From Ruminococcus sp. (lineage in GTDB: Bacteria > Bacillota > Clostridia > Lachnospirales > Lachnospiraceae), in contig JACERV010000019.1 in assembly GCA_013911065.1 (NCBI GenBank), positions 36,803 through 100,802 on the forward strand: a stretch of 64,000 nt of DNA. Direction: 5' to 3'. A model generated the notes under the pieces. It worked only from the letters and a program-made list of their open reading frames with translations. It did not search any database and was not told the origin of the DNA. Of this stretch, positions 35,800 to 46,100 are shown one piece after another. Position numbers and translations under genes: made by a program. Position 1 is the stretch's first letter. Every line of letters begins with the position of its first letter.

Positions 35800-36729
35800 C
35801 TATCTTCGATATTCGATGGGCTGGGTCAGCTTAATGACAAAGGCTGTGGAAACAAACATCACGGCGGCACAGATGGTCAGGATAATCTGCCCCAATGGTG
35901 TGTGCATCAGCGTGTGATACCAGTCCTGATTCAAAAAATGGAGGAGCGGTATATTGCCGATGACAAGAACCTGCATGACGATGAATTCCTTTCGGGGCTC
36001 AAAGACCATGTTTTCCAGCTCAGCGTTGACCACACGCATATCGCTGAGCTTGCTGACGATGGGAGTCAGGGTGGTTTTGAGACTGCGGTCATGCTGACAT
36101 GCAATGAGGGCATCGCACCACTCGGCATATACAGTGTTGTCAATCCGGCTTTTCAGATCATGGAGAGCCGCCGTTATATCCGGGTCTATTAACTTAATAC
36201 GGGATACAAATTCCTTGAATACGGACAGCACAGGCGGGTTCAGGTATGGGAGATTTTCCTCCACCGCCGTCAGAATATCCTCGTTTCTAAGGTAGGCCGT
36301 GGTGATGATGCTAAGTGCCGTTTCAAGCTCCGCCGCAATGTCCTTTTTGAAGTGGCCGGCAGTGAGCTTTACCCACCAGAAGGGCAGGAACATACAGCCT
36401 ATCGCCATTACAGGAATAAGAAAAAAGTTTGAGAGCATGATGGCGATGGATGCGCCCACGGCAAAAAATAACAGGGACAGGACGCAGAGCATGGGAAAGC
36501 GTTCCGTCCTTCCGGTTACTCTAAGAATCGATTGCACTTCGTCTATTTCACGGCGCAGATAAGACTTCTTTTTTCTGCGGGTGAACTCGTCCAGCTCATC
36601 ACGGAGGGATTTGGGTCTGCCGGTGAGCTTTGTGAATACGGCGGAAGTAAATTCCATTGGCGTAAGACCGAACAGAATAAAAAAGCCTGCAATCATTCCG
36701 ATGCAAGCAATTAAAAGTATTGTTGTCAT
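35800..36729 (-). CDS. TadB-like pilus inner-membrane protein
   Basis: 309 residues: an N-terminal membrane segment, a cytoplasmic T2SF domain (AAELETALSIITTAYLRNED) and C-terminal membrane segments. It is a paralog-like partner of the TadC protein. Its start overlaps the stop of the CpaF gene by 4 bases. Confidence 0.8.
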   Translation of the reverse strand: MTTILLIACIGMIAGFFILFGLTPMEFTSAVFTKLTGRPKSLRDELDEFTRRKKKSYLRREIDEVQSILRVTGRTERFPMLCVLSLLFFAVGASIAIMLSNFFLIPVMAIGCMFLPFWWVKLTAGHFKKDIAAELETALSIITTAYLRNEDILTAVEENLPYLNPPVLSVFKEFVSRIKLIDPDITAALHDLKSRIDNTVYAEWCDALIACQHDRSLKTTLTPIVSKLSDMRVVNAELENMVFEPRKEFIVMQVLVIGNIPLLHFLNQDWYHTLMHTPLGQIILTICAAVMFVSTAFVIKLTQPIEYRR

Positions 36730-38252
36730 GCACTTCGCACCTCCTTTTTTCGAAGACTTTCAATGAGTGCCTGAGGCATACCGTTCTCCAGCAGTCGTTT
36801 GGCAAGGCTGTCTGAGATGGTGTTCACCTGTTCGTGATGTCCCTCGATGATAAATTTGCCGTTCTCAATACGGTTTTCAGTGATCACATACTGAAAGAGC
36901 GGGCGGTAGTGTCTTGTGCCGTCCGGCAGAATTTCGCATTCCTGAATCTCCATCATGCGCCGCTGCTTGTTTTCAAGTTGTTTGCAGAACACCACAATCG
37001 GATAGGCCTCCGTGACATAGTCCATGAGGGTCTGGTCGGACATATCCACGGCACGTTTGCACAAAGACACCATGCGGCGGTAAGTGGCTTCGCAGGAATT
37101 AGAGTGGATGGTGGTCAATACCGCTACGCCGGTCCGGGCAGCTTCCTGCGCAGCATTCGCCTCTGCACCGCGCATTTCTCCTACCACGATGATATCCGGA
37201 TTAAAGCGGAGCGCATAGTCTAAAAGATCGGTCTGATCAATACGCTGACGGTCATTGTCGCTGTCGCGGGTCAGGGTATGGATAACCGAGTTGACCACCT
37301 TACCGTCTTTTTCCCGTACCAGTGCAAGCTCACGGGAGCCGTTTTCAATGGTATAGATTCTCTTGTTGTCCGGGACAGTGGTCAGCACCCAGCCAGCCAC
37401 AGTGGTTTTGCCGGAGCTGGTGGCGCCTGCCACACAGATTGATATGCCATAGCGGATACAGAGAGATAAAAAATCCAGCATGGAATCTGTTGCCGTGCCG
37501 CTTTTGACAAAGTCCTCTTTCTTCATGCTCTGAGGGTTTACGATACGGATGGAGGCTGCTACGCCAACATCCTCGTCCACAATGGGACTTTTGAGTACGG
37601 CTATGCGGATATTCTTACTCAAATGTCCCAGCACGATGGGGCTGGCGTTGTCTAAGACCATCCCGCTGATGTGAAGCATCCTTCGGATGACATTGACAGC
37701 GTGCTGGGGGCTTTCAAAACGTTCCTCCAGCTTGACGGTTCGTCCGTCCGAATACTGTACCTCAATATCCCGCCATGAGTTGATGTCGATTTCCTCAATG
37801 CCTGTGCCAAAGATATATTTAGTTAGAAACCCAAACTCCGCCATTTCGGTGTAGAGGGCATCTGTAAGCTTTTTTCCGCTTAAGCCGTTTACCGAGATGC
37901 GGTGATCCTGTACATACTTGGCGATATAGCGTTTAAGCTGTGCTTTGGCATCCTCGCCGCCCGCTGTGATGAGAGTGCTGTAGTTTTCGGAAATATATTC
38001 CTGCACATCGGCAAGTACTGATGAAAAGCTCTTTCCCTCGGCTTCAGGGGTAAAGAACAGCGTATGCGCACGGTTCGCGCCTGCAAAATCTACCGGGCGT
38101 CTGACCGTGGGTTCCTGCTCTGAGATGCTGTTTAAAGCCGCAGGTTTTGTCAAAGGGGCTATGGATAAATGGGTTTCGACCGTTTTTTTCTGTTCGGCCT
38201 GCGGCTTATTCTTCTTGGAAAATGCCTGAGCATTTCTCTTTTTCCCTAACAT
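36726..38252 (-). CDS. CpaF/TadA-type pilus ATPase
   Basis: 508 residues. About 110 N-terminal residues look flexible, followed by the N-terminal domain and a secretion-ATPase core: Walker A AGATSSGKTTVAGW, an Asp box RFNPDIIVVGEMRGAEA and a His box TTIHSNS. CpaF ATPases drive assembly (and in some systems retraction) of Tad pili and are related to VirB11. All catalytic motifs are intact. Confidence 0.92.
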   Translation of the reverse strand: MLGKKRNAQAFSKKNKPQAEQKKTVETHLSIAPLTKPAALNSISEQEPTVRRPVDFAGANRAHTLFFTPEAEGKSFSSVLADVQEYISENYSTLITAGGEDAKAQLKRYIAKYVQDHRISVNGLSGKKLTDALYTEMAEFGFLTKYIFGTGIEEIDINSWRDIEVQYSDGRTVKLEERFESPQHAVNVIRRMLHISGMVLDNASPIVLGHLSKNIRIAVLKSPIVDEDVGVAASIRIVNPQSMKKEDFVKSGTATDSMLDFLSLCIRYGISICVAGATSSGKTTVAGWVLTTVPDNKRIYTIENGSRELALVREKDGKVVNSVIHTLTRDSDNDRQRIDQTDLLDYALRFNPDIIVVGEMRGAEANAAQEAARTGVAVLTTIHSNSCEATYRRMVSLCKRAVDMSDQTLMDYVTEAYPIVVFCKQLENKQRRMMEIQECEILPDGTRHYRPLFQYVITENRIENGKFIIEGHHEQVNTISDSLAKRLLENGMPQALIESLRKKEVRSA

Positions 38253-39064
38253 CCGAACACCTCCCTTGCAATTTTTTCAATTTCTCTGCGGAATTGACGG
38301 CTGTCCTTCAGGGACAGATCGGCAAGCAGATTGCCTGCAAGATACTGTTCCTCCAATTCCTGCGAATGGGTCAGGGTAAAGGCCACCGATCCCAGCGCCT
38401 GTCCGATCTGCTCGCCGACCTGCTGGGGTTTTACATTGCTTGCAACCTTATATTGCTTATCCGCATCCCATTTGGAATCCCGAAGCAGAGGAAGCTGACT
38501 GGAGAGATAGCTCACCGATTTTAGGTCGGCATTGGCAAGTCGCAAAACGTTGTCGGCTTCCATGAGCGCCACGGCGGAGAGGATGTCGTTGGCAATATAG
38601 CTGCCGCAATCCACCACCACAAATGGCGCAATTTTCCGCAGACCATCCATCAGTTCAAGTACCTGTACCTGCTCATAAGGCGGGTAGGTGTATTCGTTCT
38701 CACCCTTTTTCATGCCGAGGATGGTGAGATGTCTGTGCTTTTTTAGCGTCACCAGATTATGCTTGATGAGAGCATCCGTCACATGAGCCGCTGCAAGGAC
38801 GCTGCCCAGTGAATGCTCGCATTCCAGCGCCGAGGGCGGACAGATGCAGGGCAGCATGGGTGCGGTCATGTCACACAGCAGAAGCACCACGTTTTTCTTC
38901 CGGTCGGCAAGATACTTCGCCAGCTTGACCGCCACGGTCGTCTTGCCGCTGCCGGGTGAGCCCCAAACGGCAAGAATGCCGCTCTGAGGTTCCATCTCCT
39001 GCGTGATATCTTCCTCGGCAGATTGTCGTGTGAAGATGCTCTTTTTCTTGAAGTTCAGCATCAC
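38246..39064 (-). CDS. CpaE/TadZ-like P-loop ATPase
   Basis: 272 residues with a MinD/ParA-like Walker A near residue 35 (WGSPGSGKTTVAVKLAKYLA) and a Walker B-like VVDCGSYI. In Tad systems this protein positions the pilus machine in the cell. It overlaps the CpaF gene by 7 bases and the CpaB gene by 4, so the three are one unit. Confidence 0.8.
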   Translation of the reverse strand: MMLNFKKKSIFTRQSAEEDITQEMEPQSGILAVWGSPGSGKTTVAVKLAKYLADRKKNVVLLLCDMTAPMLPCICPPSALECEHSLGSVLAAAHVTDALIKHNLVTLKKHRHLTILGMKKGENEYTYPPYEQVQVLELMDGLRKIAPFVVVDCGSYIANDILSAVALMEADNVLRLANADLKSVSYLSSQLPLLRDSKWDADKQYKVASNVKPQQVGEQIGQALGSVAFTLTHSQELEEQYLAGNLLADLSLKDSRQFRREIEKIAREVFGC

Positions 39065-39885
39065 TGCACCTCGCTTTCTGCAGGCGCTTCGGATACGGGG
39101 TTTTCTTCCGTTCCCTCGGCATGAGAGTCAGAAGGGCTGTCTTTTGTCTGTTCTGCAGGATAGAGGGCGGCGATCACTTTGTCCTGTGCTTCTAAAAATT
39201 TGGTGGTGTTGGCATGGGAGCCCCGGTAAACAAGGGACAGGTGGAGCTTGCCGTCAGACTCCAGCTCTGCCAGTATCTTGCTTTGTTCGGGAGAGACAAG
39301 CAGGGTCACCGTGGAGGGCAGTTCCCGTTCATCATCCCCTGCAGGAGCTTCCCCGGTATTAGCGTCATAGCCGGAGGATGCGGTTACGCTGATCACTTCA
39401 ACATATTTCAACTCGGCAGGGATAACGGTGGCACCCTGCTTTTTATAGTCAGGTGCTATGACCGACACGATATCGCCGCTCTGAAGCTTTCCGGAAAGGC
39501 CGTTTGCAAAGCTCTTGATGGTCACCGACATGGCTTGTTTGGTGCCGTCCAGATTGTACAGATAGGCGTTCTCAGCGGCGGGAGTGTCGGACAATTTGGT
39601 ATTCAGAATATAGTCACCAACGGAAAGGTCGGCTTTAGCGTACTTGCCAATAACTGTTTCGCTCTGGCGTATGACATTTTCGGGAAGTCCGAAGCCGCCC
39701 ACTTCCACGGTTTGAATCATGTCTTTGGTGATTTCATCACCTGCTTTAATTTCCTTTGTTACACGGACAATCTCTGTTTTCTGGCTGATGGATTTATTGA
39801 ATAGCGGTGTCACTCCGAAACAGATGAGAAGGGATAAAAGAATGCAGATTACGCCGACAACCGTGCGGTTTTTAAATAGGCTCAT
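39061..39885 (-). CDS. CpaB/RcpC-like SAF-domain protein
   Basis: 274 residues: an N-terminal membrane anchor (VVGVICILLSLLICFGVTPL), a SAF domain (VTKEIKAGDEITKDMIQTVE, LSVGDYILNTKLSD), a RcpC-like region (QSGDIVSVIAPDYKKQG) and an acidic Ser/Glu-rich tail. In Gram-negatives CpaB works with the outer-membrane secretin; here, without an outer membrane, it may span the peptidoglycan. Confidence 0.8.
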   Translation of the reverse strand: MSLFKNRTVVGVICILLSLLICFGVTPLFNKSISQKTEIVRVTKEIKAGDEITKDMIQTVEVGGFGLPENVIRQSETVIGKYAKADLSVGDYILNTKLSDTPAAENAYLYNLDGTKQAMSVTIKSFANGLSGKLQSGDIVSVIAPDYKKQGATVIPAELKYVEVISVTASSGYDANTGEAPAGDDERELPSTVTLLVSPEQSKILAELESDGKLHLSLVYRGSHANTTKFLEAQDKVIAALYPAEQTKDSPSDSHAEGTEENPVSEAPAESEVQ

Positions 39886-39915
39886 AAATTTTCCTCCTAT
39901 CGGTAAGGATTTTTT

Positions 39916-40368
39916 TCATAGGATGGTTCCTCCAATATTCATAATGGCTGCAGCAAGAAAGCCGAGGGATAAAAACGGTGCCATAGGCAGGGTTAACTGT
40001 GACGCTCTCTGCGGATCCAGTTTTTTGAGCTTTCTGATAGCCTGATTTAAGATGTAAAAAATGAGGGAGGCGGTCAGACCGAGTATCAGTCCGACCACGC
40101 ATCCCCAAAAGCCGATGGCAAGGCCAGCGGCGGCAGTGAACTTTATATCCCCGCCTCCAATACTGTCAGGCTTACATAAAGCAGCGGTCAAAAACGGAAG
40201 CGCCGCAAGGATTCCCAAAAAATTGACGGGACTGAAATCAATCAGCCCCGTCAATGCAATCAAGATACAGGTACTGTCCGGGATGATCCGTTTGCGGATA
40301 TCCCACACAGAAGCTGCTATAAGCAGGAAAGAAAAAAGCACCGTTTGAAGGGTGTTGTTAACCTCCAT
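39916..40368 (-). CDS. A24 prepilin peptidase (CpaA/TadV-like, short form)
   Basis: 150 residues with four or five membrane segments. Both catalytic aspartates are visible: Asp23 in SVWDIRKRIIPD and Asp74 in GGGDIKF. It lacks the N-terminal methyltransferase domain of PilD, as do TadV/CpaA enzymes. It would cut the leaders of the two DUF6133 pilin-like proteins, the DUF4320 protein and perhaps the TadE/F-like protein. It overlaps the pilin gene upstream by 11 bases. Confidence 0.85.
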   Translation of the reverse strand: MEVNNTLQTVLFSFLLIAASVWDIRKRIIPDSTCILIALTGLIDFSPVNFLGILAALPFLTAALCKPDSIGGGDIKFTAAAGLAIGFWGCVVGLILGLTASLIFYILNQAIRKLKKLDPQRASQLTLPMAPFLSLGFLAAAIMNIGGTIL

Positions 40369-40588
40369 AGTTGAACATTTCCTTGATGCGCTGGGTCAAT
40401 GTCGGGAGCACCGTTTCTCCGAACAGTGCGTAAAGCCCTGCCAGCAGCAGGGCGCCAATGACAACCGCCAGCAGAATTTTGATGGCCGTGTCAATATAGC
40501 CCTCCCCGCAATTGCTTGAAAGCATGCCATGAGTTTTAGAGATGGCTGTGGCAGTCTTGCTTTTCAGCTTGCAAAACAGATATTTCAT
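40358..40588 (-). CDS. Flp-pilin-like DUF6133 protein, copy 2
   Basis: 76 residues: a basic leader, the GEGYIDTAIKIL junction, one hydrophobic helix (AVVIGALLLAGLYALFGETV) and a short tail (RIKEMFNYGG). It matches the gene at 47482-47742 at 45 of 49 positions from GEGYID onward, so it is a duplicate. Its layout is that of a Flp-type major pilin. It sits 11 bases after the stop of exon 2 of the split surface-protein gene. Confidence 0.75.
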   Translation of the reverse strand: MKYLFCKLKSKTATAISKTHGMLSSNCGEGYIDTAIKILLAVVIGALLLAGLYALFGETVLPTLTQRIKEMFNYGG

Positions 40589-40599
40589 GGATTTTCCTC

Positions 40600-40644
40600 C
40601 TATTCAAAGTGGTAGGTCACCGAGTAGGTGATGTTGGACTTGTT
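40600..40644 (-). CDS. Exon 2 of the split S-layer-homology protein (14 codons plus stop)
   Basis: Immediately after the 3' end of the group II intron the minus strand encodes NKSNITYSVTYHFE and a TAG stop, in the same phase as exon 1 (43141-47079). After splicing exon 1's last codons (...HSCMY) would be joined to NKSN. The alternating polar/aromatic pattern fits a final beta-strand. The short distance (11 bases) to the next gene start fits a normal operon. Confidence 0.75.
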   Translation of the reverse strand, partial: NKSNITYSVTYHFE

Positions 40645-43140
40645 GTAGGGTAGGCAGCCAACGCCACGCCATATTTCTATGGCAGGTTTTTGTCTGCCCC
40701 CCTCCGAACCGTACGTACACCTTTCAATGTATACGGCTCTCCAATTGTTTCTAAATCATTTTCCGCCATGGATATCCCAGTGACAGTTTTTGCATACGAT
40801 TAAGGTCTTTCTGTTCATTTTTGACATTGTTAAAACCCAATTCGGTATATGCCTGCCACGTTTTTTATACTTGTCTTTGATATCCTTAAGTTTTCTTACA
40901 TGATGAACTTCAATATTTTCAGTACTTCCGCACAATTCACATTTGTTTGCATTTAACCTTGTAATTAGCTGTGAGTTAAAGGAAATATCATATCCAAAGC
41001 TGTCATAAACATTAGCCTCTGGAAAGTCTTTTTTCACAATCCGGTCATTAAAGTACGTCATTGTTTTCTCGCCTTTTTTTGTATGGTATTTTACTCCAAC
41101 AATCCGGCGTGTTCCTGTGCCATCTTTAACCGGCACATCAATTCCATATTTTTTAATGACCTTTTTTACAGATATATTTTCTTTTCTTGCAATGGTGTGC
41201 ACCATACTGAAATAGTGATAATACTTAAATTTGTACAGCCTTTGACTTACATTGGTTGCCAGACAATAATAATTGTATAGCCCTCTGATTTCTGCATTAT
41301 ACTCGTTAATGATATCAAGTACAGGCAATTTTAGTCTTGGCTTAAAAACGTACGATTCGCCATATTGAGTGAATTCTCTGATTTTTTGACTGATTACTTT
41401 ATGTGGCACTAATAATTGAATCTGACCATTTACAGAACGTTTTCTGTTCCCCTGTTTATCCTTACCCATTTTGGTGTTACAGTGCGCTTTCGTAAATTCA
41501 TAGCCTAGAAAGTTTGCTTTTTCATTTCCGAGATTCGTAATTAACGTTTTCTCTTGATTTAATTCAAGATTTAATTTTTCTTTCAGAAACGTAGCTACAT
41601 CTTCCTTAATAGATTCCGCCATTTCTTTACTTCCAATAACCTCAATTACAAAGTCATCGGCATAACGCACATACTTTACCCTCGTAAAGTTACTGTCCAT
41701 GGGGTCTAATGACGGTATGCTCTGTATCACCTTTGTCAATCTTTTGATTTCTTCAAGATTCCCTTTTTTTATTGCTGTATATCTTTTACCGCGCAGTCTT
41801 TGATATTCAGGATTACTTTTTCTTTTCTTGCCCTTGGTATTTTTATTGATGATTTCGTCCATGTATTTATCAAATTCTGTTAGATAGATATTCGATAGAA
41901 TTGGACTAATAATTCCACCCTGGGGACAGCCTGATAAGGACCTGTGCATTTGCTTAAATTCAAGGTATCCTGCTTTTAAAAATCGTCTGATTAACTCAAT
42001 AAATCGGCCATCTTCTATCTTCTGAGATAAAATATTCAGTAAGATAGTGTGGTCAATGTTATCAAAGCACCCTGTAATGTCTCCCTCTATGACCCAGTTT
42101 GCACCTCTCATTGTGTTTTTTATTTGACACAATGCGGTATGACAGCTTCTGTCCGGTCTGAACCCGTGTGAATTGTCACTAAAAATTGGTTCATAGATTG
42201 ATTCCAGGAGTTGCCTAATGACTTCCTGCAACAGTTTGTCTTCAAAGGACGGTATTCCAAGCGGCCTTGTTTTACCATTCTTTTTCGGAATATAGGTTCT
42301 TCTAACGGGTTTGGGATAATACTGTTCCGTTTTTAGCTTTTCAATCAGAGTATCAATCATTTCATATTTAAAACCGTCAATGGTCCGGTTATCAACACCC
42401 TCTGTCATATTTCCTTCTTTGGATTGGATTCTGGCATATGCATTGACATAAAATTCCCGGTTGTACAAATTCCTATATATTCTTTGGAATACATAGTGTT
42501 CATCATTTTGCGATTTCTGATTTAGCATTGATAAAATCGTGTTAGCGTTCTGCATTTCGCATACCTCCATTCTTTATCAATAAAACAATCTGCTTTCCTT
42601 CGCCATGTACAAGGCTTTCCCTTGCTCAGACTACTATGAAAGCTCCGTTGCCATATTAGATATTCAATGTCATCTCTCTTGGTTTTATCCTTGAGATTTA
42701 TCACCTTAAAGGCATTACATATAGCCGTTTTGACGGCATTCTAACTTAGGCAATCTCCGTTTAAACTCCATAGTACTTTTTGGCGCAACTTAGGCTTCCT
42801 TTTCGTTTCTTTTGCGTACTTATCGTACACCGGGATAAACCAAAGAGTATGAAGACAATGTACAAATATCTTCATAGATTTATCCTCAAACACATAAGTC
42901 AGAGTGTGTTTGCCCAACGTGTTAAAGCGAAGAAACTGGGATTGAAGCAGTATAGCTTTAGCCATATTGCGCTGTGGTCTTGCATATCTTGCTTCTTTCT
43001 GACTTCAAAACAAATATGCTTTTCCGACGTGCTTTGTTCCCATTGACCTTTCGGCTACTGGTAAGTCGGCTGACCAATTAGATTTCTCTTTAATCTAATG
43101 CTCACATACGAGCGATACTATAGAGTCCTTGCGGACGCAC
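40645..43140 (-). mobile_element. Group II intron inserted in the surface-protein gene
   Basis: The intron begins GTGCGTCCGCAAGG (43140 downward) and ends CCCTAC (40645), fitting the GUGYG...AY rule. Domain V is evident at 40706-40739 (minus GAGCCGTAT...GTACGGTTC, the classic 34-nt hairpin), and domain VI follows to the 3' end. Domain IV holds the intron protein (40756-42555). EBS1 is likely GTACAT in a hairpin loop at 42858-42863, complementary to the last six bases of exon 1. Length 2,496 nt. Flanks remain in phase when the intron is removed. It should be capable of self-splicing and perhaps mobility, since its protein looks intact. Confidence 0.9.
40756..42555 (-). CDS. ltrA: Group II intron reverse transcriptase/maturase with HNH endonuclease
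   Basis: 599 residues: reverse transcriptase domain with RT0-RT7 features (KNGKTRPLGIPSFEDKLLQE, GDITGCFDNIDH, LSGCPQGGIISPILSNIYL, YADDFVI catalytic motif), a maturase domain X, and a C-terminal HNH nuclease (CELCGSTENIEVHHVRKLKD, CKNCHWDIHGGK). The true start is the ATG at 42555; the ATG five codons earlier lies in the GGAGGT ribosome site. It aids splicing of its own intron and copies it into DNA target sites. Confidence 0.95.
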   Translation of the reverse strand: MQNANTILSMLNQKSQNDEHYVFQRIYRNLYNREFYVNAYARIQSKEGNMTEGVDNRTIDGFKYEMIDTLIEKLKTEQYYPKPVRRTYIPKKNGKTRPLGIPSFEDKLLQEVIRQLLESIYEPIFSDNSHGFRPDRSCHTALCQIKNTMRGANWVIEGDITGCFDNIDHTILLNILSQKIEDGRFIELIRRFLKAGYLEFKQMHRSLSGCPQGGIISPILSNIYLTEFDKYMDEIINKNTKGKKRKSNPEYQRLRGKRYTAIKKGNLEEIKRLTKVIQSIPSLDPMDSNFTRVKYVRYADDFVIEVIGSKEMAESIKEDVATFLKEKLNLELNQEKTLITNLGNEKANFLGYEFTKAHCNTKMGKDKQGNRKRSVNGQIQLLVPHKVISQKIREFTQYGESYVFKPRLKLPVLDIINEYNAEIRGLYNYYCLATNVSQRLYKFKYYHYFSMVHTIARKENISVKKVIKKYGIDVPVKDGTGTRRIVGVKYHTKKGEKTMTYFNDRIVKKDFPEANVYDSFGYDISFNSQLITRLNANKCELCGSTENIEVHHVRKLKDIKDKYKKRGRHIPNWVLTMSKMNRKTLIVCKNCHWDIHGGK

Positions 43141-46100
43141 GTACATGCACGAGTGGTTGGTGTAATAATAGAACTCCAACTGCGTGTATACGCCTGCGCC
43201 GAGGGCACGGGTGAAGGTGATGCCGTTGGAGGTGGTGCCGTAGTCCAGCTGATCCCACTGGTCGGTCAGCCTGTTGTAGCCGCGCACTCTGCCAAAATCC
43301 GAGCCGCTGTGACCGTCAACAGGCGGCACGGTAAAGGTGTATTCCGTGATGGTGGCGCCTTCAATGCCGTTTTCCATGATGACGGAATCAGGGCCGGTGA
43401 GCGTCATGCCACCGCCGCCGTTGGAATCCGCCACAAAGAACACGATGGCGGCCCAGGGCGATTCAGCCCCTGCGGAATCCACCGCTTTGACACGGACTAC
43501 GTTCTTTCCGCGGGGATAGGTCTGGGTTTCGGCGTTTCGGCCTTCCCAAATCAGGGTGACGGGATCGCCGTTCGGGTCGGAGCTGGCGGCCGTGATGGTG
43601 ACCGGCGTTCCCGGCGTTACGCTGTTGCCGTTCGGCGTTCGGGTGATGACCGGCGCTGTCGGCGCAGAGTTTGCCACAGTAAAGGTCTTGGAAACCCACT
43701 GCGAGTACAGTCCCGTTGCGTCCTTGGCACGAACCTTTACGGTATGCGTGCCGGGCGCATAGTAACCATCCGCCGCCTTGTTATCCCACTCCAACGTGGT
43801 GGCATCGCCATCCGCATCAGCGGCTTTAGCACTGATATTGACAAGGAATTTGCCGCTTTTCGCTGTGCGGGTCGGAGTGGCAGTCAAGGTGACCGTGGGT
43901 GCGGCGCTGGTGATGGTGAAGGTCTTTTCTGTCCACGGAGAATATGCTCCGGCGATGTCCTTTGCACGGACTTTAACGATGTGGGTTCCCGGCGCATAAT
44001 AGCTGTCCGCCGTCTTGTTCTCCCATTCCAGCGTGGTGGCGTCGCCATCCGCATCAGCGGCTGTGGCACTGATATTGACAAGGAACTTACCATCCTTGAC
44101 GGTGCGGGTCGGCTCTGCAGTCAGGGTCACGGTGGGCGCGGCATTGGTCACGGTAAAGGTCTTTTCTGTCCATGGGGAATACGCTCCGGCAATATCCTTT
44201 GCCCGGACACGGATGGTGTGGGCGCCGGGTGCATAGTAGCTGTCAGCCGCAGTATCCGCGTACTCCAAGGTCACCGCATCCCCATCGGGGTCTGTAGCAC
44301 TGGCGTTAATGTTCACAAGGAATTTGCCGTCCTTGGAGGTACGGGTGGGTTCGGTCTCTGCCACGGGAGCGTTCGGCGCGGTGTTGGTGACCGTGATGCG
44401 CTCCGAATGGGTGGTGACTCGTCCTTCGCTGTCGGTGACGGAGGCGGTCAGGGTAAATGCGCCGGTGTCACGGATGGCGATTTTCCCGCCATCATTGCCG
44501 AGGGTGCCCTGATATTGTGCGGGATTGCCGTCCTTTTCCAGTGTCCAAGCCACGGTATAGCTGCCGAGGTGCTGCACATCCTTTGCGGCAACCTCAAACT
44601 CCGTGCCGTAGTGAACGGTCTGCGGCATGGTAAATGCGTACTGCACTACCGGCAGGATACGAATGCTCTCGCCGTGGGAATAGCTTCGTTTCAGGTAATC
44701 GGTCATGGTGGCGGTGAGAACATATTCGCCATCGTCCAGAAAGGTAATTTTGCCGCCCTGTGCGTTGAGCCCGCCGCTGAACGCCTCCGAGAGCGGAAGG
44801 CTCTTACCGTCCTTTGTCACGGACCACTCCACCGGCAGAACTTGATTGTTGCCGTGGGTTCTGAGGTCGAGGGCGGTATCAGTGTAGGCAAATTCGGGAA
44901 GCTCAAAGCCGATGGTCAGCACAGGCAGAACCTCGCATTTGTCATGGCTTTCGTACAGGAATACCCGCCCGGTTTCATCGGTGACTCTGGCTGCCAGCTC
45001 ATAGACACCGGCCCGTTTGAATCGGATGGTTCCGCCGCCGTTTGTGAGCGTTCCGTCCACATAGGTCGGCCAGTCCTGAAACCCATAAGTGTTATCCACC
45101 AGCCATTCGACGGTAAGACCGTCCAGATCAGCTGTTTCGGTTTTGACCGCGATATCCGTATCGGTGTGGACATACTCCGGCAGGCTGTAGCGGACGGCAG
45201 GCACAGGATACACCTTGAAGCCCTGCTCATAGCTATAGGTTCTGCCGCCGCCGTCGGTGAATTCCGCTTTCAGAACATAGCTGCCCTTGGTGCGGACTTT
45301 CAGCTCACCGCCGTTGTTGCCCAGCGTACCCTCGGCTGCATCGGTCAGAGATACCTCCTTGCCGTCACGAAACAGTGTCCATTTGGCGGTATGGCTGCCG
45401 ATTTCCCCGAACACTGCCTCTACCATCACGGTGTTGTCGGTGTGGAAAATTTCCGGCAGATAGAAGCCCGCGGAACCTACCGGGTAGACGGTAATATTGG
45501 CGGTATCGGCAAACACTCGGCCGGTGGCGTCGGTGACAGAGGCCGTCAGGGCATATACGCCCTTTTCCTTAAAGCGAATACTGCAGTCGGAGAGCGTCCC
45601 CTCAATAAAGGCGCCGGTTTCGGCAGGCTCGCCGTTCCGGGTCAGGGTATAAGAAAGCGCAAGTCCGTCCGTTTCTTTTATTTCTGTCTTAAGTGCAACG
45701 GTTTTGTCGGTATGGAAAACGGCTGGGAGTGTCAGCTTGACCTCCGCCACAGGATAAACCGTGATGCTATCCTGTGCGGTGATAACCTTACCCAACTCAT
45801 CTGTAATAGCGGCTGTCAGTGTATAACTGCCCTTTTCCTTGAACAGAACCGTACCGCCTGTAGCGGTCAACTCGCCGGAGAGAGCCGTTTCGATATCCAC
45901 GGCAGCGCTGTCCTTTTCGAGTGACCACACCACCGCATTGGAGCCGAGATTTTCAGTGGACAGCTCCACGGCTACGGATTTATCGGTATGGGTGGTTTCC
46001 GGCAGTGTGAACGCCGCTGTCACCACCGGGTAGATGCTGATGGTCTGCTCATGGGTCACCGTGACGCCCCGGCTGTTTTTTGCCGTGGCAATCAGGGTGA

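Noticed and set aside
43642..44352. Regular repeats that might suggest a CRISPR-like array
   Set aside because: The period is 237 bp with coding continuity and no spacers; it is a protein repeat.
43129..45924. A 931-codon open frame on the plus strand opposite the surface-protein gene
   Set aside because: It is antisense to the SLH/Ig-repeat gene. Its length comes from GC-rich repeats in that gene, it has no ribosome site, and its composition is not protein-like.
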